Assembly: GCA_964541485.1 (NCBI GenBank)
Contig: CAZIQL010000008.1
Coordinates: 4,195 to 68,194, forward strand
DNA: 64,000 nucleotides
Source of the DNA: SIG299 sp964541485
Lineage (GTDB): Bacteria > Bacillota > Clostridia > Lachnospirales > Lachnospiraceae
Direction: 5' to 3'
In this document: positions 49,001 to 56,803 of the stretch, piece by piece
Position numbering within the stretch: position 1 is the first letter of the stretch
Layout of the letters: each line of letters opens with the position of its first letter
Notes under the pieces: model-generated
Databases searched by the model: none
What the model saw: only the letters and a program-made list of their open reading frames with translations
Told to the model about the DNA's origin: nothing
Translations under genes and position numbers: made by a program

Positions 49001-49370
49001 GCGTCAGCCGGACTTGATTGTGGTGAATCTCGGCACAAACGATGACAGCTACACCTTAAACTTTAAAGACCGTCAGGAAGAATATAAAGAGCAGTATGTG
49101 GAATTTTTAAAGACCATCCGGAAAAACAATCCGGAGGCAACACTTCTTTGTACGCTCGGCATTATGGGTGGCAGATTGTTCCCATATGTAGAGCAGGCAG
49201 TAGAGGAATATTCGGCACAGACCGGAGACACAAACATCCACACCTTAAGGTTTGCAGAGCAGAACGGGGCAGTGGACGGACTGGCAGCAGACTGGCATCC
49301 GACCGAGAAAACGCATACAAAAGCGGCAGAGAAGCTGACGGAAAAAATTCGTGAAATTATGGGCTGGTAA
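46059..49370 (+). CDS. secreted CotH-family kinase fused in frame to a CE2-type SGNH esterase
   Basis: An 1103-residue frame. Residues 1-33 are a signal peptide ending VLA. About 60-460 is the CotH atypical kinase: KISFNNFFFDKSMMKEFFAL, KLYINGNYYGVYAMVEAMDE and IVPWDYDLSFGC with the metal Asp pair. A linker rich in Pro/Gly (PPTQPGGNSGDD) ends near 700. At residue 704 a new Met begins MKKLVIIGVSVLFLL, then the lipobox LAGLIAC, so a lipoprotein signal is embedded. It is followed by a jelly-roll and an SGNH hydrolase (GDSITCGYG near 885, NLGTNDDS, DWHPT near 1078) as in CE2 esterases. The start at 46059 follows GGAG; the ATG at 46038 is less likely. Two genes have apparently lost the stop between them, or both products are made. 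Confidence 0.85.
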   Translation: MGKRNGKTVRQMLMAVLLAALILPLFTPLTVLAEDIPHGTADFWVPEEMLDNEPPQDYKVNKETQGEAKDGKYNAYFLKDAIQTVEITIDENNLNYLLQNAADEPYVMTESVTIGDATLGYCGLKTKGAFTLEHSVTDNAGSDRFSFTINFGKYIKKKDYGEKQNFFGANKISFNNFFFDKSMMKEFFALMLLDEMGLPTPQYGLAKLYINGNYYGVYAMVEAMDESILEQYYGVDSDELSSYLCKPEGTVFDYYALKADDSPLWEYDEDTKKDVEDMLPTVMEWVRKLNHLNYGTDFDYNVVDVNSEEYLELLGQVIDIDEVVKYFAVHSWLCQMDNMFVGQKNFGLYVDKDGKALIVPWDYDLSFGCYYPSTAELTANYYIDAMFRLSSGDVGDADEIAAETYAGFPLFNVIYQNDALMEQYHAYMKECSKIVALGGTVESTGKTYEPGYFNSVLETLKADVLAAATEKTAKNVYYMNNIRQPRDVRAALPNLAEILAMRSAGVYVQVAGIETTVCGQGCDLSALGNAVAASGSVSGKLTIVDEKTGIFASGTYTGDRRSGSPTLTVNEITSTAAIYGEIVSAIGLGTDAEFIAYAMAMTKEATSGYKIYIPVSQDYMQAKEQLKFYSYTKDGGLTELAGTWDDNLFTAEVAELQYIAVVKSIGAVAAAGTNGNGDEVDVPPTQPGGNSGDDVTVGKEGDGMKKLVIIGVSVLFLLGLAGLIACGKKGPAKEEEDQVTPTIVQEELSEKVITPNEGNIKVLGRADFLKNTLWMVHSGSGAEFTFTGTKAVVTLQADSAMMSGANNQARVAIFVNGECVVDDMINKMQKTYTVFESEEEKECVVRIIKLSEAAMSTVGIVSIEVTARGGIKPTENKAHLIEFIGDSITCGYGVEDEDPNHNFKTSTENAMKAYAYKTAEALGADYRLVSFSGWGIISGYTGTGEAKMTEQLVPDYYEKLGFSYGTYMTTKPQDVAWDFTKRQPDLIVVNLGTNDDSYTLNFKDRQEEYKEQYVEFLKTIRKNNPEATLLCTLGIMGGRLFPYVEQAVEEYSAQTGDTNIHTLRFAEQNGAVDGLAADWHPTEKTHTKAAEKLTEKIREIMGW
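48168..49370 (+). CDS. internal start: CE2-like carbohydrate esterase lipoprotein
   Basis: ATG 48168 lies in frame at codon 704 of the CotH frame and has GAAGGAG 5 bases upstream. From it a 400-residue lipoprotein would be made: signal peptide with lipobox LAGLIAC, a CE2-type N-terminal beta-sandwich (about residues 40-160: LKNTLWMVHSGSGAEFTFTGT), and an SGNH domain with Ser in GDSIT, the NLGTND block and the C-terminal DWHPT Asp/His. This is a complete gene by itself. CE2 enzymes deacetylate polysaccharides. If only the long protein were made, the hydrophobic stretch would put the esterase on the wrong side of the membrane. Confidence 0.7.
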   Translation: MKKLVIIGVSVLFLLGLAGLIACGKKGPAKEEEDQVTPTIVQEELSEKVITPNEGNIKVLGRADFLKNTLWMVHSGSGAEFTFTGTKAVVTLQADSAMMSGANNQARVAIFVNGECVVDDMINKMQKTYTVFESEEEKECVVRIIKLSEAAMSTVGIVSIEVTARGGIKPTENKAHLIEFIGDSITCGYGVEDEDPNHNFKTSTENAMKAYAYKTAEALGADYRLVSFSGWGIISGYTGTGEAKMTEQLVPDYYEKLGFSYGTYMTTKPQDVAWDFTKRQPDLIVVNLGTNDDSYTLNFKDRQEEYKEQYVEFLKTIRKNNPEATLLCTLGIMGGRLFPYVEQAVEEYSAQTGDTNIHTLRFAEQNGAVDGLAADWHPTEKTHTKAAEKLTEKIREIMGW

Positions 49371-49426
49371 ATGAAAGGGAAATTAAAACTTGATTTAATA
49401 AATAGGAAATGCAAGGAGGAAACGAT

Positions 49427-50794
49427 ATGAAATACGATGTAATTATAGTTGGAGCAGGCCCGGGTGGTATTTTTACCGCTTATGAGTTGGTGGAAAAGAA
49501 AGAGAATTTAAAGATTGCGGTATTTGAGGCAGGACATGCGTTGGAAAAGAGACGCTGCCCGATTGACGGAGATAAGGTAAAGAGCTGTATCAAGTGTAAG
49601 AGCTGTGCTATCATGAGTGGTTTTGGGGGAGCAGGTGCATTCTCTGACGGAAAGTATAATATCACAAATGATTTTGGCGGTACCTTATTTGAACATATCG
49701 GAAAGGCACAGTCGTTAGAACTGATGGAGTATGTGGACGATATCAACATGGCATACGGCGGCGAAGGTACCAGGATGTACACGACAGCAGGTTCTAAGTT
49801 TGACAAGCTGTGCATGCAGAACCAGTTAAAGCTTCTGTCTGCGTCCGTGCGTCATCTGGGAACAGACATCAACTATGTTGTGCTCGAGAACCTGTATGAC
49901 AAGTTAAAGGATAAGGTAGACTTCTTCTTTGACTGTCCGGTGGAAAAGCTGGAAGTAGTGGAAGGCGGCTACAAGGTATATACAAAGGATGCTTCCTATG
50001 ATTGTGAGAAGTGTGTTATTTCCGTCGGCAGAAGCGGAAGTAAGTGGATGGAAACCGTATGTGAGGACCTCGACATCCCGACAAAGTCTAACCGTGTGGA
50101 CATCGGTGTGCGTGTGGAAATTCCGGCGGTTATTTTCTCCCACCTGACAGACGAATTATACGAAAGTAAAATCGTATACCGTACAGAGAAGTTTGAAGAC
50201 AGAGTACGTACCTTCTGTATGAACCCTCATGGTGTTGTTGTAAATGAAAATACAAATGGTATTGTTACCGTAAACGGACACAGCTATGAGGATCCGGAGC
50301 TTCACACAGAAAATACAAACTTTGCACTTTTAGTAGCAAAGCATTTCTCCGAGCCGTTTAAGGACAGTAACGGATATGGTGAGAGTATTGCAAGACTTTC
50401 CAACATGCTTGGCGGTGGTGTAATCGTACAGCGTTTTGGTGACCTCGTAAGAGGACGCCGCAGTAATGCAAAGCGTATTGAAGAAGGTCTGGTACGTCCG
50501 ACACTGGCAGCCACACCGGGTGATTTAAGCCTGGTACTTCCAAAGCGAATCCTGGACGGTATTATCGAAATGATTTATGCACTCGATAAGATTGCTCCGG
50601 GAACCGCAAATGACGATACACTGCTCTACGGTGTGGAAGTAAAGTTCTATAACATGGAAGTGGATATCGATGAAAATCTGGAAACACGTTATCCGGGTCT
50701 GTATGTCATCGGTGACGGCAGTGGCGTCACACATTCTCTGTCCCATGCATCGGCAAGCGGCGTGTACGTAGCAAGACAAATTGCAGAAAAATAA
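49427..50794 (+). CDS. FAD-dependent NAD(P)-type oxidoreductase (COG2509-like)
   Basis: A 455-residue flavoprotein. YDVIIVGAGPGGIFTAYELVEK is the FAD-binding GxGxxG fold at the N-terminus, RCPIDGDKVKSCIKCKSCAIMSGFGGAGAFSDGK carries a conserved Cys cluster, and PGLYVIGDGSGVTHSLSHASASG closes the FAD site. This architecture is that of the uncharacterised FAD-dependent dehydrogenases common in Clostridia. AAGGAGGAAACG gives the ribosome site and the start at 49427. It stands between the CotH fusion and a terminator. Substrate unknown. Confidence 0.9.
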   Translation: MKYDVIIVGAGPGGIFTAYELVEKKENLKIAVFEAGHALEKRRCPIDGDKVKSCIKCKSCAIMSGFGGAGAFSDGKYNITNDFGGTLFEHIGKAQSLELMEYVDDINMAYGGEGTRMYTTAGSKFDKLCMQNQLKLLSASVRHLGTDINYVVLENLYDKLKDKVDFFFDCPVEKLEVVEGGYKVYTKDASYDCEKCVISVGRSGSKWMETVCEDLDIPTKSNRVDIGVRVEIPAVIFSHLTDELYESKIVYRTEKFEDRVRTFCMNPHGVVVNENTNGIVTVNGHSYEDPELHTENTNFALLVAKHFSEPFKDSNGYGESIARLSNMLGGGVIVQRFGDLVRGRRSNAKRIEEGLVRPTLAATPGDLSLVLPKRILDGIIEMIYALDKIAPGTANDDTLLYGVEVKFYNMEVDIDENLETRYPGLYVIGDGSGVTHSLSHASASGVYVARQIAEK

Positions 50795-50831
50795 AAGTTA
50801 AATTTTAATTTAATAAATTAAAACAGAGAGA

Positions 50832-50862
50832 AAAGGGATATCCGGTGAAGATATCCTTTTTT
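50832..50862 (+). terminator. terminator after the FAD oxidoreductase gene
   Basis: GGGATATC / GATATCC stem with flanking A/T pairs, 7-base loop, followed by six T. Confidence 0.75.
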
Positions 50863-50863
50863 G

Positions 50864-50910
50864 TTGCAAATTTAACAAACCGGGCGTATAATCAAAATGA
50901 ACACGTTCAT
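50864..50910 (+). promoter_or_regulatory. promoter and palindromic operator of the TetR-type gene
   Basis: TTGCAA - 17 bp - TATAAT (50887-50892). Five bases later ATGAAC-AC-GTTCAT (50897-50910) is a perfect 6-bp palindrome, a typical TetR/AcrR operator over the transcription start, so autoregulation is likely. Confidence 0.75.
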
Positions 50911-50935
50911 ATAAAACCGGAAAGGATGTGCAGGA

Positions 50936-51460
50936 ATGCCAAAGATTATTGAAGGCGTAAGAGAAAAAATTATGACAAATGCAAAGAGGCGACTGTTTGA
51001 AAAGGGGTATCTGCATCTGTCACTCAGAGAGGTGGCAAGGGAGAGCGGCATTGCAACAGGAACGATTTACAATTACTTTGCAAATAAGGATGAACTCATT
51101 GAAACTATCATGCTGGTGGATTGGAACGGTACCCTTGGGAAAATGGACGCTGCGGTAGAGGAGGTGGACAATGTGGCAGAGGGAGTACTTGCATTCTGTG
51201 ACATTGTGGAAGAGTACTACAATATTTACGCTCCAATCTGGGGACAGCCGTCGATAGCAGCGGCAGCAGCAGCGCAGATGCGGGGCAAGCGCATGTATCT
51301 TTGCAGACAGATTGCGGACCGCGTGGAAAAGCTGATTGCAAAGAAAGGTCACGCGGCTCCGGAGAGCTATTCTCTCCTGATTGCAGAGATGGTTTTGTCG
51401 GTGTTTGGAAAAGATGATATTAAAGAACAGCTGAAAAACGCACTTTTGACAAGATATTAA
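50936..51460 (+). CDS. TetR/AcrR-family transcriptional regulator
   Basis: A 174-residue repressor. Residues about 8-55 are the TetR HTH: IMTNAKRRLFEKGYLHLSLREVARESGIATGTIYNYFANKDELIE. The ligand-binding part is short and includes a run of alanines (SIAAAAAAQ, about 103-111). The ribosome site is GGAAAGGATG. The operator lies in its own promoter. It might also act on the chemoreceptor genes downstream, but no second copy of its palindrome is seen there. Confidence 0.92.
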   Translation: MPKIIEGVREKIMTNAKRRLFEKGYLHLSLREVARESGIATGTIYNYFANKDELIETIMLVDWNGTLGKMDAAVEEVDNVAEGVLAFCDIVEEYYNIYAPIWGQPSIAAAAAAQMRGKRMYLCRQIADRVEKLIAKKGHAAPESYSLLIAEMVLSVFGKDDIKEQLKNALLTRY

Positions 51461-51492
51461 AAATTAAATCCAAATATAATAAAAAGGCAAGA

Positions 51493-51544
51493 GCAAGAAG
51501 GCGGCATGCGCAAATGTAGCAAGAAGGCGGCATGCGCAAATGTA
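51493..51544. repeat. two tandem 26-bp repeats abutting a promoter
   Basis: Two identical copies (51493-51518, 51519-51544) of a unit starting GCAAGAAGGCGG, with GCATGC and TGCGCA palindromes inside. The second copy ends 1 bp before the -35 box at 51546, so these may be paired regulator sites. Confidence 0.85.
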
Positions 51545-51545
51545 C

Positions 51546-51595
51546 TTGACACAACGGATTTAGTGATTGATAATGTGGGACAAATTTGATATAAT
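51546..51595 (+). promoter_or_regulatory. two overlapping promoters of the chemoreceptor genes
   Basis: Promoter 1: TTGACA (51546-51551) - 17 bp - GATAAT (51569-51574). Promoter 2: TTGATA (51567-51572) - 17 bp - TATAAT (51590-51595). The -10 of the first overlaps the -35 of the second. Confidence 0.6.
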
Positions 51596-51658
51596 GTAAC
51601 AAATATACATTTTCTATTTATTTTGTTGTACAAATCCAAAAAAAAGGGGTATTTTATC

Positions 51659-53656
51659 ATGAAAAAAACCAAAGACAACAAACAAATTACCATCGGCGGT
51701 CAGATTAGAAAAATGATGACGATTGTGCTGGTGTCAGCGTTGCTGGTGGTGGGCATTCTGTCGAGTGTTCTGACTTTTGTCACAACGATTAATAATCTGC
51801 AGACCTCGCTGACGGTAACAGCTAATGAGGCAGCAGCTTATGTAAAGTCAGAGATTAACATTACGGCAAGGCAGGTAGAGTTAATCGGACGTATGTCAAA
51901 CATTGGAGGAAAGTCCATCAACAACGTTACAAAGATGAATATCTTAAGCGATTATGCGAAGGATTTCGGCTGGCTTTCCTGTATCATGGTAGAGACCGAC
52001 GGAACGGTTCCGTATTCGGAGTATAATTTAAGTGATAAGACTTATGTTCAGCAGGCATTGGCAGGCCAGACTGCAATTCATGAGCCGGTAAATCAGGAAG
52101 CACTTGGTGGATTGATTATTACATATGCAGCTCCAATCTGGAAGGATGGAAAAGTAAACAGCACCGTTGTTGGTGCGGTAGTTGTCACCGCTGATGCAAA
52201 GGTGTTCTCTGATTTGATGTCGGAGATTCATGTCAGTGAAAACAGTGGTGCATACATTATTAACACAGAAGGTACCGTAATTGCCAGCAGCAACTATGAA
52301 GCTGTTTTGAACCAGGAAAATAACATCGTTGGCGCACAGACAGATAAGTCCTTAAAGAAGCTGGCAGATCTTGAGACTGCAATGGCGAGCGGGGAATCCG
52401 GTGTCGGCAGTTATTCTTACCACGGTCAGTCGAATGTTATGGCATATGCACCGGTTGGAATCAACGGCTGGTCGCTTGCTATTTATGCACCATATACAGA
52501 TTTCCTTGGTGGTACCATTCAGGCAATTGCCCTAACAGCTGTTGCAATTGTGGTTGCATTGGGCTGTGGGCTGTACTTCGCAAAGAAGCTCGGTATCCGC
52601 ATCGGTACACCAATCCAGCTTTGTGTAGACCGTTTGCGTCTGCTTGCACAGGGTGATTTGGATGCTCCGATTCCGGAAATCATTACAAAGGATGAAACAA
52701 AGATTTTAGCAGATGCCACAACGGAGATTGTAGCTTCCCAGAAGGCAATTATTGATGATATTTCGTACGTGCTTGATGAAATGGCAGGCGGTGATTTTAC
52801 AGTACATAGCAAGATTGGGCAGGATGCTTATGTCGGTGCATATATCAGACTGATTCTGGCAGCCAGAGACTTAAAGAACAGACTGACAGACACCTTACAG
52901 AGAATTAAAGAAGGCTCTGATGAGGTTTCCATGGGAGCATCCCAGCTGGCAGACGGTGCGCAGAATCTGGCAGAAGGTTCTACCGACCAGGCAGGCTCCG
53001 TAGAAGAGCTTCAGGCTACTATCATTGACATCACAAGCCATGTGGAAGAAAATGCAAAGGCAAGTGAGCAGGCAGCACAGCTTGCTTCTGAGGTTGCAGG
53101 ACGTGCACAGGCAAGCAGCGAAGAGATGGACAAGATGACAGAGGCTATGGTGCGCATCAGCAGCACATCCTTAGAAATCGGAAAGATTATTACCGAAATC
53201 GAAGACATTGCAGACCAGACAAACCTCCTTTCCTTAAATGCAGCGATTGAAGCAGCAAGAGCAGGAGAAGCAGGCCGTGGTTTTGCGGTAGTAGCAGACC
53301 AGATCCGTAAGCTGGCTGAGGATAGTGCAAACTCCGCAGTAAATACAAAGAAGTTAATTGAATCCTCCATCGCAGAAGTGGAAGAGGGCAACAAGATTGC
53401 AGCACGTACCGCAGCAGTTATGGCAGAAGTAATTGAAGGACTACAGACCATCGCTGCCGGAGCACAGACCTCCAGTGCAAACTCTGCACAGCAGGCTGAG
53501 ATGATGGAACAGTTAGAAAAGGGCGTAGAGCAGATTTCTGAAGTGGTACAGGGTAACTCTGCTATCGCAGAAGAGGTTTCTGCTACCAGTGAAGAATTAT
53601 CGGCACAGGCAATTTCGTTAGATGGATTGGTAGGTCAGTTTACTTTGGCAGAATAA
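51659..53656 (+). CDS. methyl-accepting chemotaxis protein (dCache-type sensor)
   Basis: A 665-residue transmembrane chemoreceptor. A first membrane helix (about residues 20-45) and a second (about 285-305, AIALTAVAIVVALGCGLYFAKK) enclose an extracellular sensor of the dCache type (SDKTYVQQALAGQTAIHEP, YAPIWKDGKV). A HAMP-like region follows (CVDRLRLLAQGDLDAPIPE). The signalling domain (about 400-665) holds the hairpin tip EIEDIADQTNLLSLNAAIEAARAGEAGRGFAVVADQIRKLAE. The start at 51659 is the first ATG after GGGGT. Ligand unknown. Confidence 0.95.
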   Translation: MKKTKDNKQITIGGQIRKMMTIVLVSALLVVGILSSVLTFVTTINNLQTSLTVTANEAAAYVKSEINITARQVELIGRMSNIGGKSINNVTKMNILSDYAKDFGWLSCIMVETDGTVPYSEYNLSDKTYVQQALAGQTAIHEPVNQEALGGLIITYAAPIWKDGKVNSTVVGAVVVTADAKVFSDLMSEIHVSENSGAYIINTEGTVIASSNYEAVLNQENNIVGAQTDKSLKKLADLETAMASGESGVGSYSYHGQSNVMAYAPVGINGWSLAIYAPYTDFLGGTIQAIALTAVAIVVALGCGLYFAKKLGIRIGTPIQLCVDRLRLLAQGDLDAPIPEIITKDETKILADATTEIVASQKAIIDDISYVLDEMAGGDFTVHSKIGQDAYVGAYIRLILAARDLKNRLTDTLQRIKEGSDEVSMGASQLADGAQNLAEGSTDQAGSVEELQATIIDITSHVEENAKASEQAAQLASEVAGRAQASSEEMDKMTEAMVRISSTSLEIGKIITEIEDIADQTNLLSLNAAIEAARAGEAGRGFAVVADQIRKLAEDSANSAVNTKKLIESSIAEVEEGNKIAARTAAVMAEVIEGLQTIAAGAQTSSANSAQQAEMMEQLEKGVEQISEVVQGNSAIAEEVSATSEELSAQAISLDGLVGQFTLAE

Positions 53657-53692
53657 TATAATAAGGTACAGAAGATGAACAGGAGAAGGAAG

Positions 53693-55165
53693 ATGGGTAG
53701 AAAAAACAAATCGAAAAGCCCGGCAACACCGGAGGTAATCTTTAAAATTATGATGATTCTGACATTTGCTGTAGGAGCTGCGTTTTTCTGCACGAATCTG
53801 GCGGCAAAGAACACAATGGGCATGCTCACAATCGGTATTTGTCTGACGACATTTGCAATTGCAGTAATTCTTATGAAAAAGATGAATGTGCGTCAAGAAA
53901 GGCAGCAATTGATTTTGAGTCTGGCACTGGTGGTGTTGGTGTTTTGTATTTCGTTAAACAGCGGAAGTTTTTACAGTGACGATTTTCTGTTATTCCTTGC
54001 GGTAATTGCATTGACAGGTATGTACTTACAGCCGGTGTATTCGATTTACCAGGGAATTCTTGCCACAGTATTTTTATTGATTTTGTATTTTATCCATCCG
54101 GAAAAAGCAGACCCGTTCTCGCAGTATATGATGTGTCTGGTGATTATGGACCTGACTGCATTTATTCTCTACCTTTTGATTAAGCGCGGACGTGCATTTA
54201 TCGATATCAGCGAGATAAAGGCAAAAGAAGCAGAGGAGCTGGTTCATGCAATCAACGTTACCAGCGAAAGGCTTCAGGAAAACTGTGCACAGTCTTCAGA
54301 GCGTATCGGCGGCATGAAAGAAATCAATGCCAGCCTGGATGGCAATGTAGATGAACTGAAAAAGGGTTCGGAAGAAATTATGCAGGGAACAAAGGAAGTG
54401 GATTCCTCCTGTGAAGAAGTACATGCCTGCATCCGGGTGACGGGAAACCAGATTGGTGCCCTGAATGAAGAAGTGAAAAAGGTAGAAGTTGTACTTGCAG
54501 AAAACAAGACAAACATCGGCGAGATGGATAAGCAGATGGAAAAGGTAAAACGTGAAGTGGAAGATGTAACCAATGTCTTTGCAAAGCTGAACGAACAGAT
54601 GGAACAGATTGCAGCGGTAACAGAGCAATTAAATGGTATTGCCAACAGTACAAAGATGTTGGCGCTCAATGCTTCCATTGAAGCAGCCAGAGCCGGAGAC
54701 CAGGGAAAGGGGTTTGCGGTGGTGGCATCCAAGGTGCAGGACCTTGCCTTTGACAGCAGCAAATGCTCTGACCGTGTAGATGAGATTGTGGCACAGATGA
54801 GAGAACAGATTGCGGTTACCTCCAGACAGATTGTAGAAAGTACAGAGGCAATCGAAAGCTCCATTCAGACATTGGGTGGACTGGAAAAGGGATTTGAAGG
54901 ATTGATTATCCAGTTTACTTCCCTTTACGGAAACATCGAAGAACAGAACAGCAACATTCAAAACGTAGATACCATTTTCAATCAGTTAAGAGACCGCGTG
55001 CTTGGCATGGCAGCTTACGCAGAGGAAAATCAGGCTACGGTAGATACCATTGTGGATGCGACACTTGCTTACAGAAATTATGTTGACCTGGTTGTGGAGG
55101 ACACAAGGCAGATCAATGAATTATCCACGGGTATGCTGGAATCTGTAGTGATGAAAGAAGAATAA
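53693..55165 (+). CDS. methyl-accepting chemotaxis protein-like receptor without an extracellular sensor
   Basis: A 490-residue protein. Six hydrophobic stretches in the first 170 residues form a membrane module with short loops and no large external domain. The cytoplasmic signalling region (about 215-490) has the MCP tip VTEQLNGIANSTKMLALNASIEAARAGDQGKGFAVVASKVQDLA. No HAMP domain was seen. AGGAGAAGG precedes the chosen start at 53693, 37 bp after the first chemoreceptor, so both are in one transcript. It may sense a membrane or energy signal. Confidence 0.9.
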   Translation: MGRKNKSKSPATPEVIFKIMMILTFAVGAAFFCTNLAAKNTMGMLTIGICLTTFAIAVILMKKMNVRQERQQLILSLALVVLVFCISLNSGSFYSDDFLLFLAVIALTGMYLQPVYSIYQGILATVFLLILYFIHPEKADPFSQYMMCLVIMDLTAFILYLLIKRGRAFIDISEIKAKEAEELVHAINVTSERLQENCAQSSERIGGMKEINASLDGNVDELKKGSEEIMQGTKEVDSSCEEVHACIRVTGNQIGALNEEVKKVEVVLAENKTNIGEMDKQMEKVKREVEDVTNVFAKLNEQMEQIAAVTEQLNGIANSTKMLALNASIEAARAGDQGKGFAVVASKVQDLAFDSSKCSDRVDEIVAQMREQIAVTSRQIVESTEAIESSIQTLGGLEKGFEGLIIQFTSLYGNIEEQNSNIQNVDTIFNQLRDRVLGMAAYAEENQATVDTIVDATLAYRNYVDLVVEDTRQINELSTGMLESVVMKEE

Positions 55166-55187
55166 AACAATACAACAATAAACAGCA

Positions 55188-55229
55188 AAAGAGCACAGGT
55201 CCGGGAAAATCAGATCTGTGCTCTTTCCT
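55188..55229. terminator. bidirectional terminator between chemoreceptor and ABC operons
   Basis: A 14-bp stem AAAGAGCACAGGTC / GATCTGTGCTCTTT with one G-U pair. T-rich tails lie on both strands. Confidence 0.85.
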
Positions 55230-55261
55230 TTATTGATAAAAATAAAATAGGAGTAAGCAAA

Positions 55262-56092
55262 TTATAAAACCTTTGATAAAAATTCTTTCAGACGAGGGTT
55301 CTTTGGATTTCCAAAAAATTCATCCGGAGGTGCACATTCCAGAATCTGTCCTTCATCAATGAAGAGAACCTTATTGGCTACTTCTCTTGCAAAGCCCATT
55401 TCGTGTGTTACGATAATCATGGTCATGCCTTCCTTGGCAAGCTGTTTCATCAGGTCCAAAACCTCGCCAACCATTTCCGGGTCCAGCGCCGAAGTCGGTT
55501 CGTCAAATAAAATTACATCCGGCTTCATGGCAAGTGCACGAACGATGGCAATACGCTGTTTCTGACCACCGGAAAGTGTGGACGGATATACATCTGCCTT
55601 GTCCTTTAAACCGATACGGTCAAGGAGGGCAAGAGCTTCTTCCTTTGCTGTTGCTTTAATTGCTGCTTTGGTTGTGGTAACCGGAAGAAGAGCCTTCTTT
55701 TTATCTGCCTTGCAAAACAGGTTGGTAAATGTTGTTACGCGGTTTTTTTGTTTTGCAGTCTTCAAATCCTGTGTCTGCACCAGCACAGGCGCCAGCATGA
55801 TGTTCTGAAGTACTGTTTTATTGTTAAACAGGTTAAAGTGCTGGAATACCATACCCATGTGTCTTCTGTGAATATTAATATCTACGCTGAAATCGGCAAT
55901 GTCAACACCGTTAAAGATAATCTGACCGCCGGTTGGGTCCTCCATACAGTTTAAACAGCGAAGGAATGTACTTTTTCCGGAGCCGGACGGACCGATGACA
56001 CACATGATGTCGCCCTTTTCAATGTGAATGCTGATGCCGTTTAATACCTTGGTATCCCCAAAGTGTTTTTCAAGATTAATGACGTCGATCAC
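55262..56092 (-). CDS. polar amino-acid ABC transporter ATP-binding protein
   Basis: A 276-residue GlnQ-type ATPase. Walker A GPSGSGKSTF (about residues 34-43), Q-loop VFQHFNLF, signature LSGGQKQRIAIVRALA (about 180), Walker B VILFDEPTSALDPE and the VTHEMGFA His are all intact. Compared with usual GlnQ (about 240-250) it has an extra segment of about 30 residues (TAKQKNRVTTFTNLFCKADKK and neighbours) before the signature, a variant seen in some Clostridia. It overlaps the permease gene by 17 bp. It energises amino-acid uptake with the two following proteins. Confidence 0.95.
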   Translation of the reverse strand: MIDVINLEKHFGDTKVLNGISIHIEKGDIMCVIGPSGSGKSTFLRCLNCMEDPTGGQIIFNGVDIADFSVDINIHRRHMGMVFQHFNLFNNKTVLQNIMLAPVLVQTQDLKTAKQKNRVTTFTNLFCKADKKKALLPVTTTKAAIKATAKEEALALLDRIGLKDKADVYPSTLSGGQKQRIAIVRALAMKPDVILFDEPTSALDPEMVGEVLDLMKQLAKEGMTMIIVTHEMGFAREVANKVLFIDEGQILECAPPDEFFGNPKNPRLKEFLSKVL

Positions 56093-56786
56093 TTTTTCTT
56101 AAGCTCCTTTCCATGTATTTGATTCCCAAGCTGATTAAGAGAACGAGAACGATGTAAATGAGTGCCATGGCAAGATAAGGCACCATGAACTCATAGCTGT
56201 TGCTTCCGATGGAGTTGAACGCTTTGTAAAGGTCGGTAGCACCGACGAAGCTGACTACGGAGGTTTCCTTAATCAGGGCAACAAATTCATTGCCAAGAGT
56301 CGGCAGGATGTTCTTGATGGCCTGAGGAATGACGATACGGACCATGGTGGTCCAAAAGCTCAGTCCCACTGCACGTCCGGCTTCCATCTGCCCCTGGTCA
56401 ACAGACAGGATACCGCTTCGCATAATTTCGGATATATAAGCACCACTGTTTAAGCCAAAGACAAGAATGGACACGTTCAGTCCGCTGATGCGGAGTCCCA
56501 AAAGCGGGAACAATACGTAATAAAAAATCAGCAGCTGGACAACAATCGGTGTGCCACGGAATGCACCGACATAAAAAGCGGCAATGCCGTTTAATACGCG
56601 CGGAAGCACTTTGTACTTTGGAAGTACTCTTACAATGGCGATGACGGTACCGATTAAGATACCGATGACTAAACCTAAAACAGCAATAAGGAGGGTGTTT
56701 TGCAACCCCTCCAATACCTTTACATAGCCATCCTGGTTTATTAATATGTCAATAAATTTGTCAATCTTACGACTAAAATCTCCCAT
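56076..56786 (-). CDS. polar amino-acid ABC transporter permease
   Basis: A 236-residue HisM/GlnP-type permease with about five membrane helices. YVGAFRGTPIVVQLLIFYYVLFP and the EAA loop EAGRAVGLSFWTTMVRIVIPQAIKNILPTLGNEF (about residues 133-166) that docks on the ATPase are typical. The start has GAGGTC upstream. It lies between the ATPase gene (17-bp overlap) and the binding protein gene (17-bp gap). Confidence 0.95.
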   Translation of the reverse strand: MGDFSRKIDKFIDILINQDGYVKVLEGLQNTLLIAVLGLVIGILIGTVIAIVRVLPKYKVLPRVLNGIAAFYVGAFRGTPIVVQLLIFYYVLFPLLGLRISGLNVSILVFGLNSGAYISEIMRSGILSVDQGQMEAGRAVGLSFWTTMVRIVIPQAIKNILPTLGNEFVALIKETSVVSFVGATDLYKAFNSIGSNSYEFMVPYLAMALIYIVLVLLISLGIKYMERSLRKSDRRH

Positions 56787-56803
56787 ATGACCTCTTTCTG
56801 ATC

